From Bradyrhizobium stylosanthis (GTDB taxonomy: Bacteria > Pseudomonadota > Alphaproteobacteria > Rhizobiales > Xanthobacteraceae): a stretch of 64,000 nucleotides of DNA. Below, one piece after another: positions 38,234 to 47,275 of this stretch. The stretch lies in the NCBI RefSeq assembly GCF_001641335.1, contig NZ_LVEM01000001.1:842580-906579 (forward strand), given 5' to 3'. The notes beneath the pieces are model-generated. The model was not told where the DNA came from. It worked only from the letters and a program-made list of their open reading frames with translations, and made no database searches. A program made the position numbers and the translations under genes. The stretch's first letter is position 1; every line of letters starts with the position of its first letter.

Positions 38234-39780
38234 CCGCCTATAATCTCGGGCTGCGCTTCGAAGAGGTCGCGGCGTCCTCGCCCGATGCCGTCGCCCTCAT
38301 CTGCGAAGGCGACAGCCTCTCGTTCGCAGAGCTCGACAGCTCGGCAAACCGGTTGGCGCGATGGCTGATCTCGCAGGGCGTAGGCAAGGGCGTCGTGGTC
38401 TGCCTCGAACTGCCGAAGATTGTCGAGGCCTATGCGCTTGCGGTGGCCTGCATCAAGATCGGGGCGCCTTATGCGTTCCTCGATCCCGCGGCTCCGGCGG
38501 AGCGTGCCCGGCTGATGCTGGAGCGGTGCCGGCCCGCCTTGATCGTCAGCGTGCGCGAGGGATCCGGCCCGCGCACGGTGATCGGCGATGCAGCGGCCAG
38601 AGCGGCTCTGCAAGAGACCGTTTCGAAGTTCGACGACGGCAATCTGCCGCTGACGTCCCTGATCACCGGCGTTGATCCGGCCTATGTCATGTTCACCTCG
38701 GGCTCGACGGGCGAGCCGAAAGGCGTGGTCATCCCGCATCAAGGGGTGCTCCATCTGATCGCGTGGGCGAAGAGCGATCTTGGAATTGGACCGCAAGACC
38801 GCCTGACCAATGTCAATCCGATCTACTTCGACAATTCGGTCTTCGACATCTATGCGGCCTTGCTGAACGGAGCGGCGATCGTTGCGCTGGACGCGCTGAA
38901 GGGAAGGCCGCCTGCGGAGCTGGTGGCGGAGATCACGAAGCATCAGTGCACGTTCTTCTTTGCCGTGCCGACGCTGTTCATGTTCCTGGACTCCATGCAT
39001 CTGCTGGGCCCCGAATGGCTGCCGAGCGTCAGCCGTTTCATGTTCGGCGGCGAGGGGTTTCCGCTGGCCCGGCTGCGCCGCTTCCACGACGCGTTTGCCG
39101 GCAAGGCAAAGCTGATCAACTGCTACGGCCCGACCGAGACGAGCTGCATCTGCAGCGGCTTCGAGATCGTCGAATCCGTTTTCGACACCGACGACGGGTT
39201 GGCTCCGCTCGGACAGCTCAATCCCAACTTCAGCTACCGGATTCTGGACGAAGACAGGAAGCCGGTCGCCGCGGGCACTGCCGGCGAGTTGTGGCTGGGC
39301 GGCCCGTGTGTGGGGCTCGGCTACATCAACAATCCGCAAGAGACGGCCCGCCGTTTCTGTCAGGATCCGCTGATCGAGGGCTATCGGTCGATCCTGTATC
39401 GGACCGGCGACCTCGTGGAGGCCGAGGCTGAAACGGGCGTGCTCCGTTTCCGTGGCCGTGCCGACAACCAGGTCAAGCTTCGGGGCTACCGGGTCGAGCT
39501 CGAGGAGATCGACCACGCGCTGGTGGCCTGCGAGGGGATCACCCGTGCGCTTGCCGTGGTGCTCCACGATGCCACTGGCGCAAGCCGGCTGCTCGCCGCC
39601 TATTCGGGTGCAAAAACCGCGGACGGCGATTTGCGTCAGCACTGCGCCGCGCGCCTTCCGGCCTACATGGTGCCGAGCCGGTTCGTCTGGCTGGAGAACA
39701 TTCCCGTCAACGCCAATGGCAAGGCCGACCGGCGCTCGGTGGCGTCCCTGCTCGGTGAAGCGGTCGCGAGGGCCTCGTAG
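38230..39780 (+). CDS. stand-alone amino acid adenylating enzyme, DltA/NRPS A-domain type
   Basis: 516 residues, one complete adenylation domain and no fused carrier. It would activate an amino acid as the adenylate and load it on the carrier at 41291. Core motifs: A3 YVMFTSGSTGEPKGVVIPHQ (about 152-171), A4 region PIYFDNSVFDIYAALLNGA, A5 INCYGPTETSCICSG (about 296-310), A7 YRTGDLVE, A8 FRGRADNQVKLRGYRVELEE, A10 NANGKADRRS with the catalytic Lys. Asp201 occupies the position (GrsA Asp235) that holds the substrate amine, so an alpha-amino acid is likely; the rest of the pocket (Asn202, Phe205, Cys298, Cys306) does not match a code I recognise. Translation is coupled to the methyltransferase gene. 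Confidence 0.9.
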   Translation: MTAYNLGLRFEEVAASSPDAVALICEGDSLSFAELDSSANRLARWLISQGVGKGVVVCLELPKIVEAYALAVACIKIGAPYAFLDPAAPAERARLMLERCRPALIVSVREGSGPRTVIGDAAARAALQETVSKFDDGNLPLTSLITGVDPAYVMFTSGSTGEPKGVVIPHQGVLHLIAWAKSDLGIGPQDRLTNVNPIYFDNSVFDIYAALLNGAAIVALDALKGRPPAELVAEITKHQCTFFFAVPTLFMFLDSMHLLGPEWLPSVSRFMFGGEGFPLARLRRFHDAFAGKAKLINCYGPTETSCICSGFEIVESVFDTDDGLAPLGQLNPNFSYRILDEDRKPVAAGTAGELWLGGPCVGLGYINNPQETARRFCQDPLIEGYRSILYRTGDLVEAEAETGVLRFRGRADNQVKLRGYRVELEEIDHALVACEGITRALAVVLHDATGASRLLAAYSGAKTADGDLRQHCAARLPAYMVPSRFVWLENIPVNANGKADRRSVASLLGEAVARAS

Positions 39781-39815
39781 ATGCGACGGCCCGCAGCGCT
39801 TGCGCGCATCCTCCG

Positions 39816-41294
39816 ATGAGCATCGAAAGCCAGTCCTACGGCTACACGGCCACGGGCTTGCTCGTGAAGCCGTCGTGGCGGTTGATCCCCCAGATCGACC
39901 GCGATCCGAACCTCGTGGCGGGCGTCCAGGCCACCCGCGGCCGCTTGCTGCTCTGGTGCACCGTCGTGCTGCTCACCGTGCTGTTCTGGCGGATCGGTGT
40001 CGATTTCTCGGCGGCGGCTCTTGCGGTGGCGTGCGCCTATGTCGGGCGGCACCGGCGTGTGCTGATCCTGCTGGCAACCGTGCTGCTGCTTTACCGGAGC
40101 GGCTTCCTGATCGATCGCCCCTTCCTCGAGCGGATGGCCGTCACCGAAGGCGTCGCGGACCGGATCCATCAGCCGCTGCTGGAGGCGGTCACGCTGGTGG
40201 TGGTGCTTGCGCTGTTCGCGGGCCTGCTGGTCTTGCAGGGATCAGCGAGCACGGCGCTTCGCCGCCCGACGCTCAGCCTCCTCGTCGCATTCCTGGCGCT
40301 TCTCGCGCTGACGCAGGCGCCGGTGATGGCCGGCATGCCGCGCGTCCTGCTCTGGTCGTTCCTGATGACCTCGCAGCCCTATCTCTGGTTCCTCGCTTAC
40401 GGTCTGGTCGATGCGAGCAAGAAGCGGTCTCCGGTGTGGCAGCGCCTGAGCGTCTTTCATCCCTTCTGGGGATCGTCGCTGACGCCGTTCGGGAAGGGGC
40501 TGGCCTATCTCGAACGCTTCGAGGCCAAGACACCGGAAGAGCTCGCGGTCACGCAGCTCAAGGGCGTCAAGCTGGCGGCCTGGATCCTCGTGCTGGCGAT
40601 CGTCAAGATTTGCCTCGGCGAGCTCGTCCACGGTCGTTTGCAGCTTCCGATGTTCGACGACAACCTGCTGCAATATCTCGCCGGCCATCCTTTGCCGCGC
40701 CTCGTCGGATGGGCGAGCCTCGTCAGCTTCTTCGTGGAAGACCTGCTGGGCATGACGGTGTTCGGCGGCGTCATCGTCGCGACGGCGCGGCTCGCTGGAT
40801 TTCGCCTGCTGCGCAACACCTGGCGGCCCCTGGAGTCGACGACGCTCGCCGACTTCTGGAATCGCTACTACTTCTATTACAAGGAACTGCTGGTCGATCA
40901 CTTCTTCTACCCGACCTTCATTCGTTGCTTCCGCGGCCATCGCCGGCTTCGCATGTTCTTCGCCACCTTCATGGCGGCGTGCGTCGGCAACCTGCTGTTC
41001 CATTTCATTCGCGACATTCATTTCGTCGGCGACATGGGCCTTTGGCGGGCCGTGGTCGGCGAGCAGTCGCATGCGTTCTACACGTTCGTCCTGGCCGTCA
41101 GCGTGGGGCTCTCGCAGATGCGCCGCGCGCCGCAGCCGGCCTCGCGTGGATGGCTGCGCCGCCGCTTGCTGCCGTGCCTGTGGGTTTCGACCTTCTTCTG
41201 TCTCATCCACGTCTTCGACGCGCCGCTGGACCGCGAGCACACGCTCCTGCAGCGCGGCGAATTCCTGTTCTACCTCCTGGGAGTAACGACATGA
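39816..41294 (+). CDS. divergent MBOAT-family membrane acyltransferase, DltB-like
   Basis: 492-residue polytopic protein with about ten hydrophobic segments. The region TLADFWNRYYFYYKELLVDH at about 343-361, with FFYPTF after it, resembles the FWnRW...wfrDyiy signature of DltB/AlgI-type MBOATs, and NLLFHFIRD carries a His (396) at the position expected for the membrane-embedded MBOAT histidine. By analogy with DltB it would transfer the acyl group from the carrier through the membrane to an exported acceptor. Overall similarity is weak, so the family call rests on these two motifs and gene context. It overlaps the carrier gene by 4 bases. Confidence 0.6.
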   Translation: MSIESQSYGYTATGLLVKPSWRLIPQIDRDPNLVAGVQATRGRLLLWCTVVLLTVLFWRIGVDFSAAALAVACAYVGRHRRVLILLATVLLLYRSGFLIDRPFLERMAVTEGVADRIHQPLLEAVTLVVVLALFAGLLVLQGSASTALRRPTLSLLVAFLALLALTQAPVMAGMPRVLLWSFLMTSQPYLWFLAYGLVDASKKRSPVWQRLSVFHPFWGSSLTPFGKGLAYLERFEAKTPEELAVTQLKGVKLAAWILVLAIVKICLGELVHGRLQLPMFDDNLLQYLAGHPLPRLVGWASLVSFFVEDLLGMTVFGGVIVATARLAGFRLLRNTWRPLESTTLADFWNRYYFYYKELLVDHFFYPTFIRCFRGHRRLRMFFATFMAACVGNLLFHFIRDIHFVGDMGLWRAVVGEQSHAFYTFVLAVSVGLSQMRRAPQPASRGWLRRRLLPCLWVSTFFCLIHVFDAPLDREHTLLQRGEFLFYLLGVTT

Positions 41295-41563
41295 CCGCGA
41301 AAGCCGGGCCTGAAATCAGGTCGCAGATGCGCCGCTACATCGAGCAGCGGCTGCTCATGAAGGGCGACGGTGCGCCGCTTCATGACGACGATCTGCTGTT
41401 CACCAGCGGGCGCCTCGATTCACTCGACGCCGTCGAGCTCGTGATGAGCATCGAGACCGACTATGGGATCAATTTCGCCGACATCGGTTTCGACCTGACG
41501 CGCCTCGACTCGATCTCGGCCATTGCGGCGCTGGTCGGACAGCCGTCAGCCCAACCCGCCTAG
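41291..41563 (+). CDS. acyl/peptidyl carrier protein, DltC-like
   Basis: 90 residues, a single carrier domain: IRSQMRRYIEQRLLMKGDGA, DDDLLFTSGRLDSLDAVELV with the phosphopantetheine serine at about Ser44, and SIETDYGINFADIGFDLTRL (third helix). Acidic, soluble and free-standing. It should be charged by the adenylating enzyme at 38230 and unloaded by the MBOAT at 39816. Start ATG 41291 overlaps the MBOAT stop. It ends the four-gene cluster; the next gene is convergent. Confidence 0.88.
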   Translation: MTAKAGPEIRSQMRRYIEQRLLMKGDGAPLHDDDLLFTSGRLDSLDAVELVMSIETDYGINFADIGFDLTRLDSISAIAALVGQPSAQPA

Positions 41564-41601
41564 CGCTTTCGCGCAAGGCGGGATGCCGGTTCGACCCAGC
41601 G

Positions 41602-42603
41602 CTACTGCACGTCCATCTGCAGCCCTTCCTTCTGGATGATGCCGGCGAACTTCTTCGTCTCGGCGTCCACGAAGTCGGCGAACTGCTGCGGGGTGCCATA
41701 GTCGGCGCGGGCGCCCATGGCGGCGATGTTCTTCTTCACGTCGTCGCGCTCCAGCATCGCCTTGACCTGGAGATTGAGCGCCTCGAGCACGGCGGGCTGG
41801 ACGCCCTTCGGCAGGAACACCGAGAACCAGGACGAGACGTCGAAGTTCGAAAGCTCCGGCGCGCTCTCGCGCATGGTCGGCAGGTCTTTCGCGAGATCGC
41901 TGCGGTCGGTGGTGGTGACGCAGAGACCGGTGAGCGTGCCGTTCTGGACCTGCGGCAGGCTCGGATAGAGATTGTCGAACAGGATCTGGATGTCGCCGGC
42001 GAGCGCGGCCTGCAGCGCCGGCCCTGCGCCGCGGAACGGAATGTGCGTCATCTTCAGCCCTGTGAGCTGGAGAAACCAGGCGCCGGTGAGGTGAGGGCTC
42101 TGGCCGACGCCGGAGGAGGCGTAGCTCAACTTGTCCGGATTGGCCTTCAGATAGGCGATCAGCTCGGCGATCGACTTGATGCCGGTCTTGGGATGCGCCG
42201 AGACGATGTTCGGGATCCGGATCATGTTGGAGACCGGCTGGAGCTGGTCAGGCTTGTAGGTCAGATTCTTGAAGATGCTGTAGGCGATCGCGTTCGGACC
42301 GGGGTTGCCGATCAGGATGGTGTGGCCGTCAGGCTTGGCGCGGACCACCTCGGCGGTGCCGATCGTGCCGCCGCCGCCGGAGCGGTTTTCCACGACGACA
42401 GACTGGCCCCAAATGGGCTGCAAATGGGCGGCGAGGAGCCGGCCCATGACGTCGGTCGAGCCGCCCGCCGCAGCCGGCACGATGACGCGGACCGTCTCGG
42501 TCGGTTTCCAATCCGCCAGGCTCGATCGCGGCAGTATCGCTGCGGCTGTGAGGCCGGCGGCACCGGTGAGAACGCGGCGGCGGGACAACAAATTTTTGGG
42601 CAC
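41602..42603 (-). CDS. Bug/TctC-family substrate-binding protein, Tat-exported
   Basis: Periplasmic solute receptor of the tripartite tricarboxylate transporter family. 333 residues with a twin-arginine signal (LLSRRRVLTGAAGLTAAAIL). The fold motifs are clear: VRVIVPAAAGGSTDVMGRLL, VVENRSGGGGTIGTAEVVRA, HTILIGNPGPNAIAYSI, LSYASSGVGQSPHLTGAWF and HIPFRGAGPALQAALAGDI. The GTG start at 42603 has GGGAG 7 bases upstream. No TctA/TctB partner is next to it, as is common for this expanded family. Ligand unknown, likely a carboxylate. Confidence 0.92.
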   Translation of the reverse strand: MPKNLLSRRRVLTGAAGLTAAAILPRSSLADWKPTETVRVIVPAAAGGSTDVMGRLLAAHLQPIWGQSVVVENRSGGGGTIGTAEVVRAKPDGHTILIGNPGPNAIAYSIFKNLTYKPDQLQPVSNMIRIPNIVSAHPKTGIKSIAELIAYLKANPDKLSYASSGVGQSPHLTGAWFLQLTGLKMTHIPFRGAGPALQAALAGDIQILFDNLYPSLPQVQNGTLTGLCVTTTDRSDLAKDLPTMRESAPELSNFDVSSWFSVFLPKGVQPAVLEALNLQVKAMLERDDVKKNIAAMGARADYGTPQQFADFVDAETKKFAGIIQKEGLQMDVQ

Positions 42604-42732
42604 GAATCCACTCCCTGCTTCTTGTTTTGCAGGGAGCGTAGGGAACCCGGCGCGCAACGGCAAGTCGGAGGCGAAGGCAAGTCCCGCGCGAACAGCGGCA
42701 CGACGCCGCAGGCCCGAAAACGCTATAGGTGC

Positions 42733-43221
42733 TCAGTCTTTGAAGCTGATCAGCTTGAAGATTGGCGCGAGGTAGCTCATCTCCTGGCCCGACGTCGGCG
42801 TGGTGCGGCTGACGAAGTCGAAGATCTTGCCGTCCTGCAGACCGTAATTGGCCAGCCGACGCACGCGCCGGTTCTTGTCGAAATAGATCGCGATCACGCG
42901 CTGATCGACCACCTTCTGGTTCATGAAGGCGACCATCCGCTCCGAGCGCTGCGAGATGTAATAGAAGACCTCACCGTCGAGGGTGGCGACCGTGGAGGGC
43001 GTGCCCATCACGATCAGCACCTGGTCCTGGCTTGCGCCGATCGGAATCTGCTCCAGCGCGCCGGGCGGCAGGATGTAGCCCTTCTGGAACTGCTCGCCGG
43101 TGCAGCCGGCCAGCGCTATGCCGACGAGGGCCGCAGCGGCAGCCAGGCGCAGGCCGCGCCAACGTGCATGAAGGCCGCGCCGCTTGTCCGCGCGCAGGCC
43201 GGTCTGGTTCGTTATCGTCAT
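42733..43221 (-). CDS. bamE: outer membrane protein assembly factor BamE
   Basis: Outer-membrane lipoprotein of the BAM complex (SmpA/OmlA domain). 162 residues: an Arg-rich N-terminus, lipobox ALAGC with the modified Cys near residue 40, then GYILPPGALEQIPIGASQDQ, MGTPSTVATLDGEVFYYIS and a domain core ending QKVVDQRVIAIYFDKNRRV. Starts at ATG 43221, with longer in-frame starts lacking a signal-like N-terminus. Divergent from the bc1 chaperone gene, 98 bases away, as in other alphaproteobacteria. Confidence 0.9.
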   Translation of the reverse strand: MTITNQTGLRADKRRGLHARWRGLRLAAAAALVGIALAGCTGEQFQKGYILPPGALEQIPIGASQDQVLIVMGTPSTVATLDGEVFYYISQRSERMVAFMNQKVVDQRVIAIYFDKNRRVRRLANYGLQDGKIFDFVSRTTPTSGQEMSYLAPIFKLISFKD

Positions 43222-43319
43222 AGCGGAACTGATTCCGTCCCCTTGCGTCGCGCGAGGCGCTGAAGTACCGGGCTGGGCGTCTGAATGCAACTCGCGCGCG
43301 CCCGCTTGCGGAAACCACA

Positions 43320-43871
43320 ATGCTTTGGCCGTTCAATCACTTCAGGAAACCCCGGCTTGCCCCGGCGCGCACCATTGAAGCCATCTATGGCATGATCGTG
43401 ACGCAGGCGCGAGAACCCATATTTTACCGTGACTTGGGCGTGCCGGATACGGTTAACGGGCGTTTCGACCTGTTGCTGCTGCATCTGTGGCTGCTCCTGC
43501 GCCGCCTGCGCACGGTCCAGCACGCCACCGAGCTGTCGCAGGCGCTGTTCGACCGCTTCTGCGAGGACATGGACGACAATCTGCGCGAGATGGGTATCGG
43601 CGACCAGACCGTGCCGAAGCGGATGCGGGCGTTCGGGGAGGCCTTTTACGGCCGCGTGCAGGCCTATGATCAGGCCGTGGAGGGCGGGGCTGAGGCGCTG
43701 GCGGCCGCGATCTGCAAGAATATCTTGAACGGGACCGGCCTGGAGCAGGCCCGGCAGCTCGCGGCCTATGCCGTGGCCACCGAGGCCGATCTCGGCCGGA
43801 CCGAAGAGGCCGCGCTGCTGGGGGCGTCCTTCAAGTTTCCCCCGGCACTTTCCGAGGATATTTCGCCATGA
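43320..43871 (+). CDS. ubiquinol-cytochrome c chaperone family protein
   Basis: 183-residue soluble helical protein of the Cbp3/UbcC family, which assists assembly of cytochrome b in the bc1 complex. Recognised blocks: IYGMIVTQAREPIFYRDLGV, VNGRFDLLLLHLWLLLRRL, ALFDRFCEDMDDNLREMGIG and VPKRMRAFGEAFYGRVQAYD. The stop overlaps the start of the yceD-like gene (ATGA). Confidence 0.88.
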   Translation: MLWPFNHFRKPRLAPARTIEAIYGMIVTQAREPIFYRDLGVPDTVNGRFDLLLLHLWLLLRRLRTVQHATELSQALFDRFCEDMDDNLREMGIGDQTVPKRMRAFGEAFYGRVQAYDQAVEGGAEALAAAICKNILNGTGLEQARQLAAYAVATEADLGRTEEAALLGASFKFPPALSEDISP

Positions 43872-44440
43872 GCCGACCAAACACCGGATCCGAGCCCGAT
43901 CCCTGGCGGGCCCCCATCATCGTGGCCCAGATTCCCGAGGCCGGCCTGCATCGCGAGCTCGAGGCATCGGCCGGCGAGCGGCAGGCCATGGCCGGGCTTG
44001 CCGGCCTGCGCGAGATCCTGTCGGCCCATGCCAGCTTCGACGTCGTGCCGAAGAGCGGTGGCCGCGTCCAGGTCACGGGGCTGGTCCGGGCCCGGGTCGG
44101 CCAGACCTGCGTGGTCACGCTCGATCCGATCGAGAGCGAGGTCGACGAGGAGGTGGACCTGACGTTCGCGCCCGAGGCCGAGGCACGGCGCCTGGCCGAC
44201 CTGATCGAGGAGGGGCAGGACGACGAGGAGCCGCCGGAGGTGATCGATCCGCCGGAAGCCATCGTCAACGGCATCATCGACCTCGGCCGACTCGCCACCG
44301 ATGCCCTGTTCCTGGCGATCGACCCCTATCCGCGCAAGCCGGGCGTCGTGTTCGAGGCGGAGGTTACCGCCCCCGATCCGGAGGACCATCCGTTCGCGGT
44401 GCTGAAGGCGCTTCAGGACGGGAAGAAGAAGGGCGAGTAG
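43868..44440 (+). CDS. YceD/DUF177-family protein
   Basis: 190 residues. YceD proteins are linked to 23S rRNA processing and usually lie beside rpmF or plsX, as here. Visible blocks: VTGLVRARVGQTCVVTLDPI, DEEVDLTFAP, DDEEPPEVIDPPEAIVNGII and LGRLATDALFLAIDPYPRKP. The typical final cysteines of the E. coli form are not present. Overlaps the upstream chaperone gene by 4 bases. A gap of 296 bases before plsX contains no gene, only a short GC-rich stretch and the plsX leader. Confidence 0.82.
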   Translation: MSRPNTGSEPDPWRAPIIVAQIPEAGLHRELEASAGERQAMAGLAGLREILSAHASFDVVPKSGGRVQVTGLVRARVGQTCVVTLDPIESEVDEEVDLTFAPEAEARRLADLIEEGQDDEEPPEVIDPPEAIVNGIIDLGRLATDALFLAIDPYPRKPGVVFEAEVTAPDPEDHPFAVLKALQDGKKKGE

Positions 44441-44736
44441 TTGCCGATTCCCCCGTAAGACCGCTGCCGCGGGGCACGAGGTGTCTGCGGCGGCGGTTTG
44501 AAAGTCCGGCTTATCTGATTGATTTCCATGGATTTCTTCTGAATCCGCCGGTTCGCGGCCGGATCGCCCTGAACGCAAAAGGCTGGGGGCAAGAGGTTGT
44601 TTCGGGATAACAAAACGCTATTGTCGCGCCCCGGTCCGGGTGCGGCGTGGCGCTTGGCCGGTCGCCATGTCCATGGCGAACCCATTTGCGGACCCGCTCG
44701 TTCAAGACCGCACCAGACCAGGTTTCCAGGACTTTC

Positions 44737-45798
44737 ATGCCCAGCAAGGTTCGCATCGCGCTTGACGCCATGGGTGGCGACGACGGCGCCGCCGTGGTCA
44801 TTCCCGGCGCCGCCATCTCGCTGGCCAGGCATCGCGACACCGAATTCCTGCTGGTCGGGGACCGGGCCAAGATCGAGCCCGAGCTCGAGCGGCATCCCCA
44901 GCTCAAGGCCGCCTCCAAGATCGTCCATACCGACGTCGCCGTCAGCGGCTCGGACAAGCCGAGCCAGGCGCTGCGGCGCGGCCGCAAGACGTCCTCGATG
45001 TGGCTCGCCATCGACGCGGTGAAGAAGGGCGAAGCCGATGTCGCGGTCTCCGCCGGCAATACCGGCGCGCTGATGGCGATGTCGCGCTTCCATCTGCGCA
45101 CGCTGCCAAGCATCGACCGCCCGGCCATCTCCGCGATCTGGCCGACCAAGCGCGGCTCGTCCGTTGTTCTCGACCTCGGCGCCACCCTCGGTGGAGATGC
45201 CCATCATCTGGTGTCGATGGCGGTCATGGGCGCGGCCAAGGCGAGCGTGCTGTTCAACAAGAAGCGGCCCACGGTCGGCCTGCTCAACATCGGGACCGAG
45301 GAGGTCAAGGGGCACGAGGAGATCCGCGAAGCCAGCGAGATCCTCCGCGCGCGGAACCTGCCCGAGCTCGACTATATCGGCTTCGTCGAGGGGGACGACA
45401 TCGGCAAGGGGGCCGCCGACGTCATCGTGACCGAAGGTTTCAGCGGTAACATCGCGCTCAAGACCGCCGAGGGAACCGCGCGGCAGATGGCCGAGTTGCT
45501 TCGTAATGAGTTGCAGCGGAGCTGGCTGTCCAGGCTCGGCTATCTCTTTGCCCGCCGCGCCTTCCAAGCCCTGCGCGACAAGATGGATCCCAACAAGTCC
45601 AACGGCGGCGTGCTGCTTGGGCTGAACGGGATCGTGGTCAAGAGCCACGGTGGAACCAGCGCCGAAGGCTTTGCCTATGCGATCGATGTTGGCTATGAGA
45701 TGGCTCACTACGATCTCCTGAACAAGATCAATCAGATGCTCAACCGCGAGGGTGGTGCACTTAGTTCCGTGCAGGCCGCGCAGGAGGCTGTTTCGTGA
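44737..45798 (+). CDS. plsX: phosphate acyltransferase PlsX
   Basis: Converts acyl-ACP to acyl-phosphate for phospholipid synthesis. 353 residues: [20 protein letters not shown] at the start, [59 protein letters not shown] and [20 protein letters not shown]. The ATG at 44737 has AGGA 6 bases upstream; the frame is open further but Arg/Pro-rich. The stop overlaps the fabH GTG. Confidence 0.96.
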   Translation: MPSKVRIALDAMGGDDGAAVVIPGAAISLARHRDTEFLLVGDRAKIEPELERHPQLKAASKIVHTDVAVSGSDKPSQALRRGRKTSSMWLAIDAVKKGEADVAVSAGNTGALMAMSRFHLRTLPSIDRPAISAIWPTKRGSSVVLDLGATLGGDAHHLVSMAVMGAAKASVLFNKKRPTVGLLNIGTEEVKGHEEIREASEILRARNLPELDYIGFVEGDDIGKGAADVIVTEGFSGNIALKTAEGTARQMAELLRNELQRSWLSRLGYLFARRAFQALRDKMDPNKSNGGVLLGLNGIVVKSHGGTSAEGFAYAIDVGYEMAHYDLLNKINQMLNREGGALSSVQAAQEAVS

Positions 45799-46775
45799 CG
45801 AAAATCCGTTCGGTCGTGCTCGGCTGCGGCTCCTACCTGCCGGAGCAGGTGGTGACCAACGCCCAACTGGCGGCGCGTATCGACACCTCCGACGAGTGGA
45901 TCGTCCAGCGCACCGGCATTCGCGAGCGGCACATCGCGGCCGAGGGCGAGTTCACCTCGCACCTCGCCATCAAGGCGGCGCAGGCCGCGCTCAGCGATGC
46001 CGGGCTGGATGCGCAATCGATCGACCTGATCGTGCTGGCGACCTCCACGCCCGACAACACCTTCCCCGCGACCGCCGTCGCCGTGCAGCACGGGCTCGGC
46101 ATCAATCACGGCGCGGCCTTCGACCTGCAGGCGGTGTGCTCGGGCTTCGTGTTCGCGCTCGCGACCGCCGACAATTTCCTGCGCACCGGCGCCTTCAAGC
46201 GCGCGCTGGTGATCGGCGCGGAGACCTTCTCGCGCATCCTCGACTGGAACGACCGCGGCACCTGCGTGCTGTTCGGCGACGGTGCCGGCGCGGTGGTGCT
46301 GGAGGCGCAGGAGCAGCCGGGCGATGCGGCGACCGACCGCGGCATCGTCACCACGCACCTACGCTCCGACGGCCGCCACAAGGCCAAGCTGTTCGTCGAC
46401 GGCGGGCCGTCCTCGACCCAGACCGTCGGCCATCTGCGCATGGAGGGCCGCGAGGTCTTCAAGCATGCGGTCGGCATGATCACCGACGTGATCGTCGATG
46501 CCTTCCAGGCGACCGGGCTCAACGCCGACAGCATCAACTGGTTCGTGCCGCATCAGGCCAACAAGCGAATCATCGACGCCTCCGCCCACAAGCTGCACAT
46601 CGCGCCGGAGAAGGTGGTGCTGACGGTGGACCGTCACGGCAACACCTCGGCGGCCTCGATTCCGCTGGCGCTGTCGGTGGCGCGCAGGGACGGCCGCGTC
46701 AAGAAGGGCGACATGGTCCTTTTGGAAGCCATGGGCGGCGGCTTCACCTGGGGCTCGGCGCTGGTGCGCTGGTAG
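45795..46775 (+). CDS. fabH: 3-oxoacyl-[acyl-carrier-protein] synthase III
   Basis: Starts fatty acid chains by condensing acetyl-CoA with malonyl-ACP. 326 residues. Catalytic triad: Cys115 ([12 protein letters not shown]), His253 ([11 protein letters not shown]) and Asn283 ([10 protein letters not shown]). The GTG start overlaps the plsX stop by 4 bases, so translation is coupled. A promoter for ihfA follows. Confidence 0.96.
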   Translation: MTKIRSVVLGCGSYLPEQVVTNAQLAARIDTSDEWIVQRTGIRERHIAAEGEFTSHLAIKAAQAALSDAGLDAQSIDLIVLATSTPDNTFPATAVAVQHGLGINHGAAFDLQAVCSGFVFALATADNFLRTGAFKRALVIGAETFSRILDWNDRGTCVLFGDGAGAVVLEAQEQPGDAATDRGIVTTHLRSDGRHKAKLFVDGGPSSTQTVGHLRMEGREVFKHAVGMITDVIVDAFQATGLNADSINWFVPHQANKRIIDASAHKLHIAPEKVVLTVDRHGNTSAASIPLALSVARRDGRVKKGDMVLLEAMGGGFTWGSALVRW

Positions 46776-46843
46776 CGCCACAGTCGATAAAATTTTGCCG
46801 GAATCAGTCGCGATTATCGATGCGTCTGCATTGATGAGCGCTG

Positions 46844-46872
46844 TTGACCGCCGTATCGTAAGCTCATAATTT
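46844..46872 (+). promoter_or_regulatory. sigma70-type promoter candidate for ihfA
   Basis: TTGACC at 46844-46849 and TAATTT at 46867-46872, spacing 17 bases; 38 bases upstream of the ihfA ATG. It is the best -35/-10 pair in the fabH-ihfA gap. Confidence 0.4.
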
Positions 46873-46909
46873 CAGACAACAATTGTTCGCCGTGATGTGG
46901 GGCAGGGCG

Positions 46910-47251
46910 ATGACCGATCAAAGTAAAACCGTAACGCGTGTCGATCTCTGCGAAGCCGTCTACCAGAAGGTGGGGCTGTCGCGGACGGAGTCGTCTGCGT
47001 TCGTGGAACTCGTGCTGAAGGAGATCACCGACTGCCTTGAAAAGGGCGAGACGGTGAAGCTGTCCTCGTTCGGCTCCTTCATGGTGCGCAAGAAGGGTCA
47101 GCGTATCGGCCGCAACCCGAAGACCGGCACCGAGGTGCCGATCTCGCCGCGCCGCGTCATGGTGTTCAAGCCGTCGGCGATCCTGAAGCAGCGCATCAAT
47201 TCCCAGCACCGCACCAACGGCGACGCCAGCAAGGCTCAACCCGAGGCGTAA
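46910..47251 (+). CDS. ihfA: integration host factor subunit alpha
   Basis: DNA-bending protein, half of the IHF heterodimer. 113 residues of HU/IHF fold: [60 protein letters not shown] and [19 protein letters not shown] with the DNA-intercalating Pro. The ATG at 46910 has GGGCAGGG upstream; two earlier in-frame starts (46883, 46895) are less likely. A polar tail of about 15 residues extends past the fold. Confidence 0.95.
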   Translation: MTDQSKTVTRVDLCEAVYQKVGLSRTESSAFVELVLKEITDCLEKGETVKLSSFGSFMVRKKGQRIGRNPKTGTEVPISPRRVMVFKPSAILKQRINSQHRTNGDASKAQPEA

Positions 47252-47275
47252 CGCCCAACGGATAAGGACAGGCAT

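Noticed and set aside
39452..41563. 703-codon + strand frame across the MBOAT gene
   Set aside because: Its sequence is Arg/Ala/Pro-rich and it only shares the carrier's frame at the end; the MBOAT frame has membrane segments and family motifs, and the carrier has its own start at 41291.
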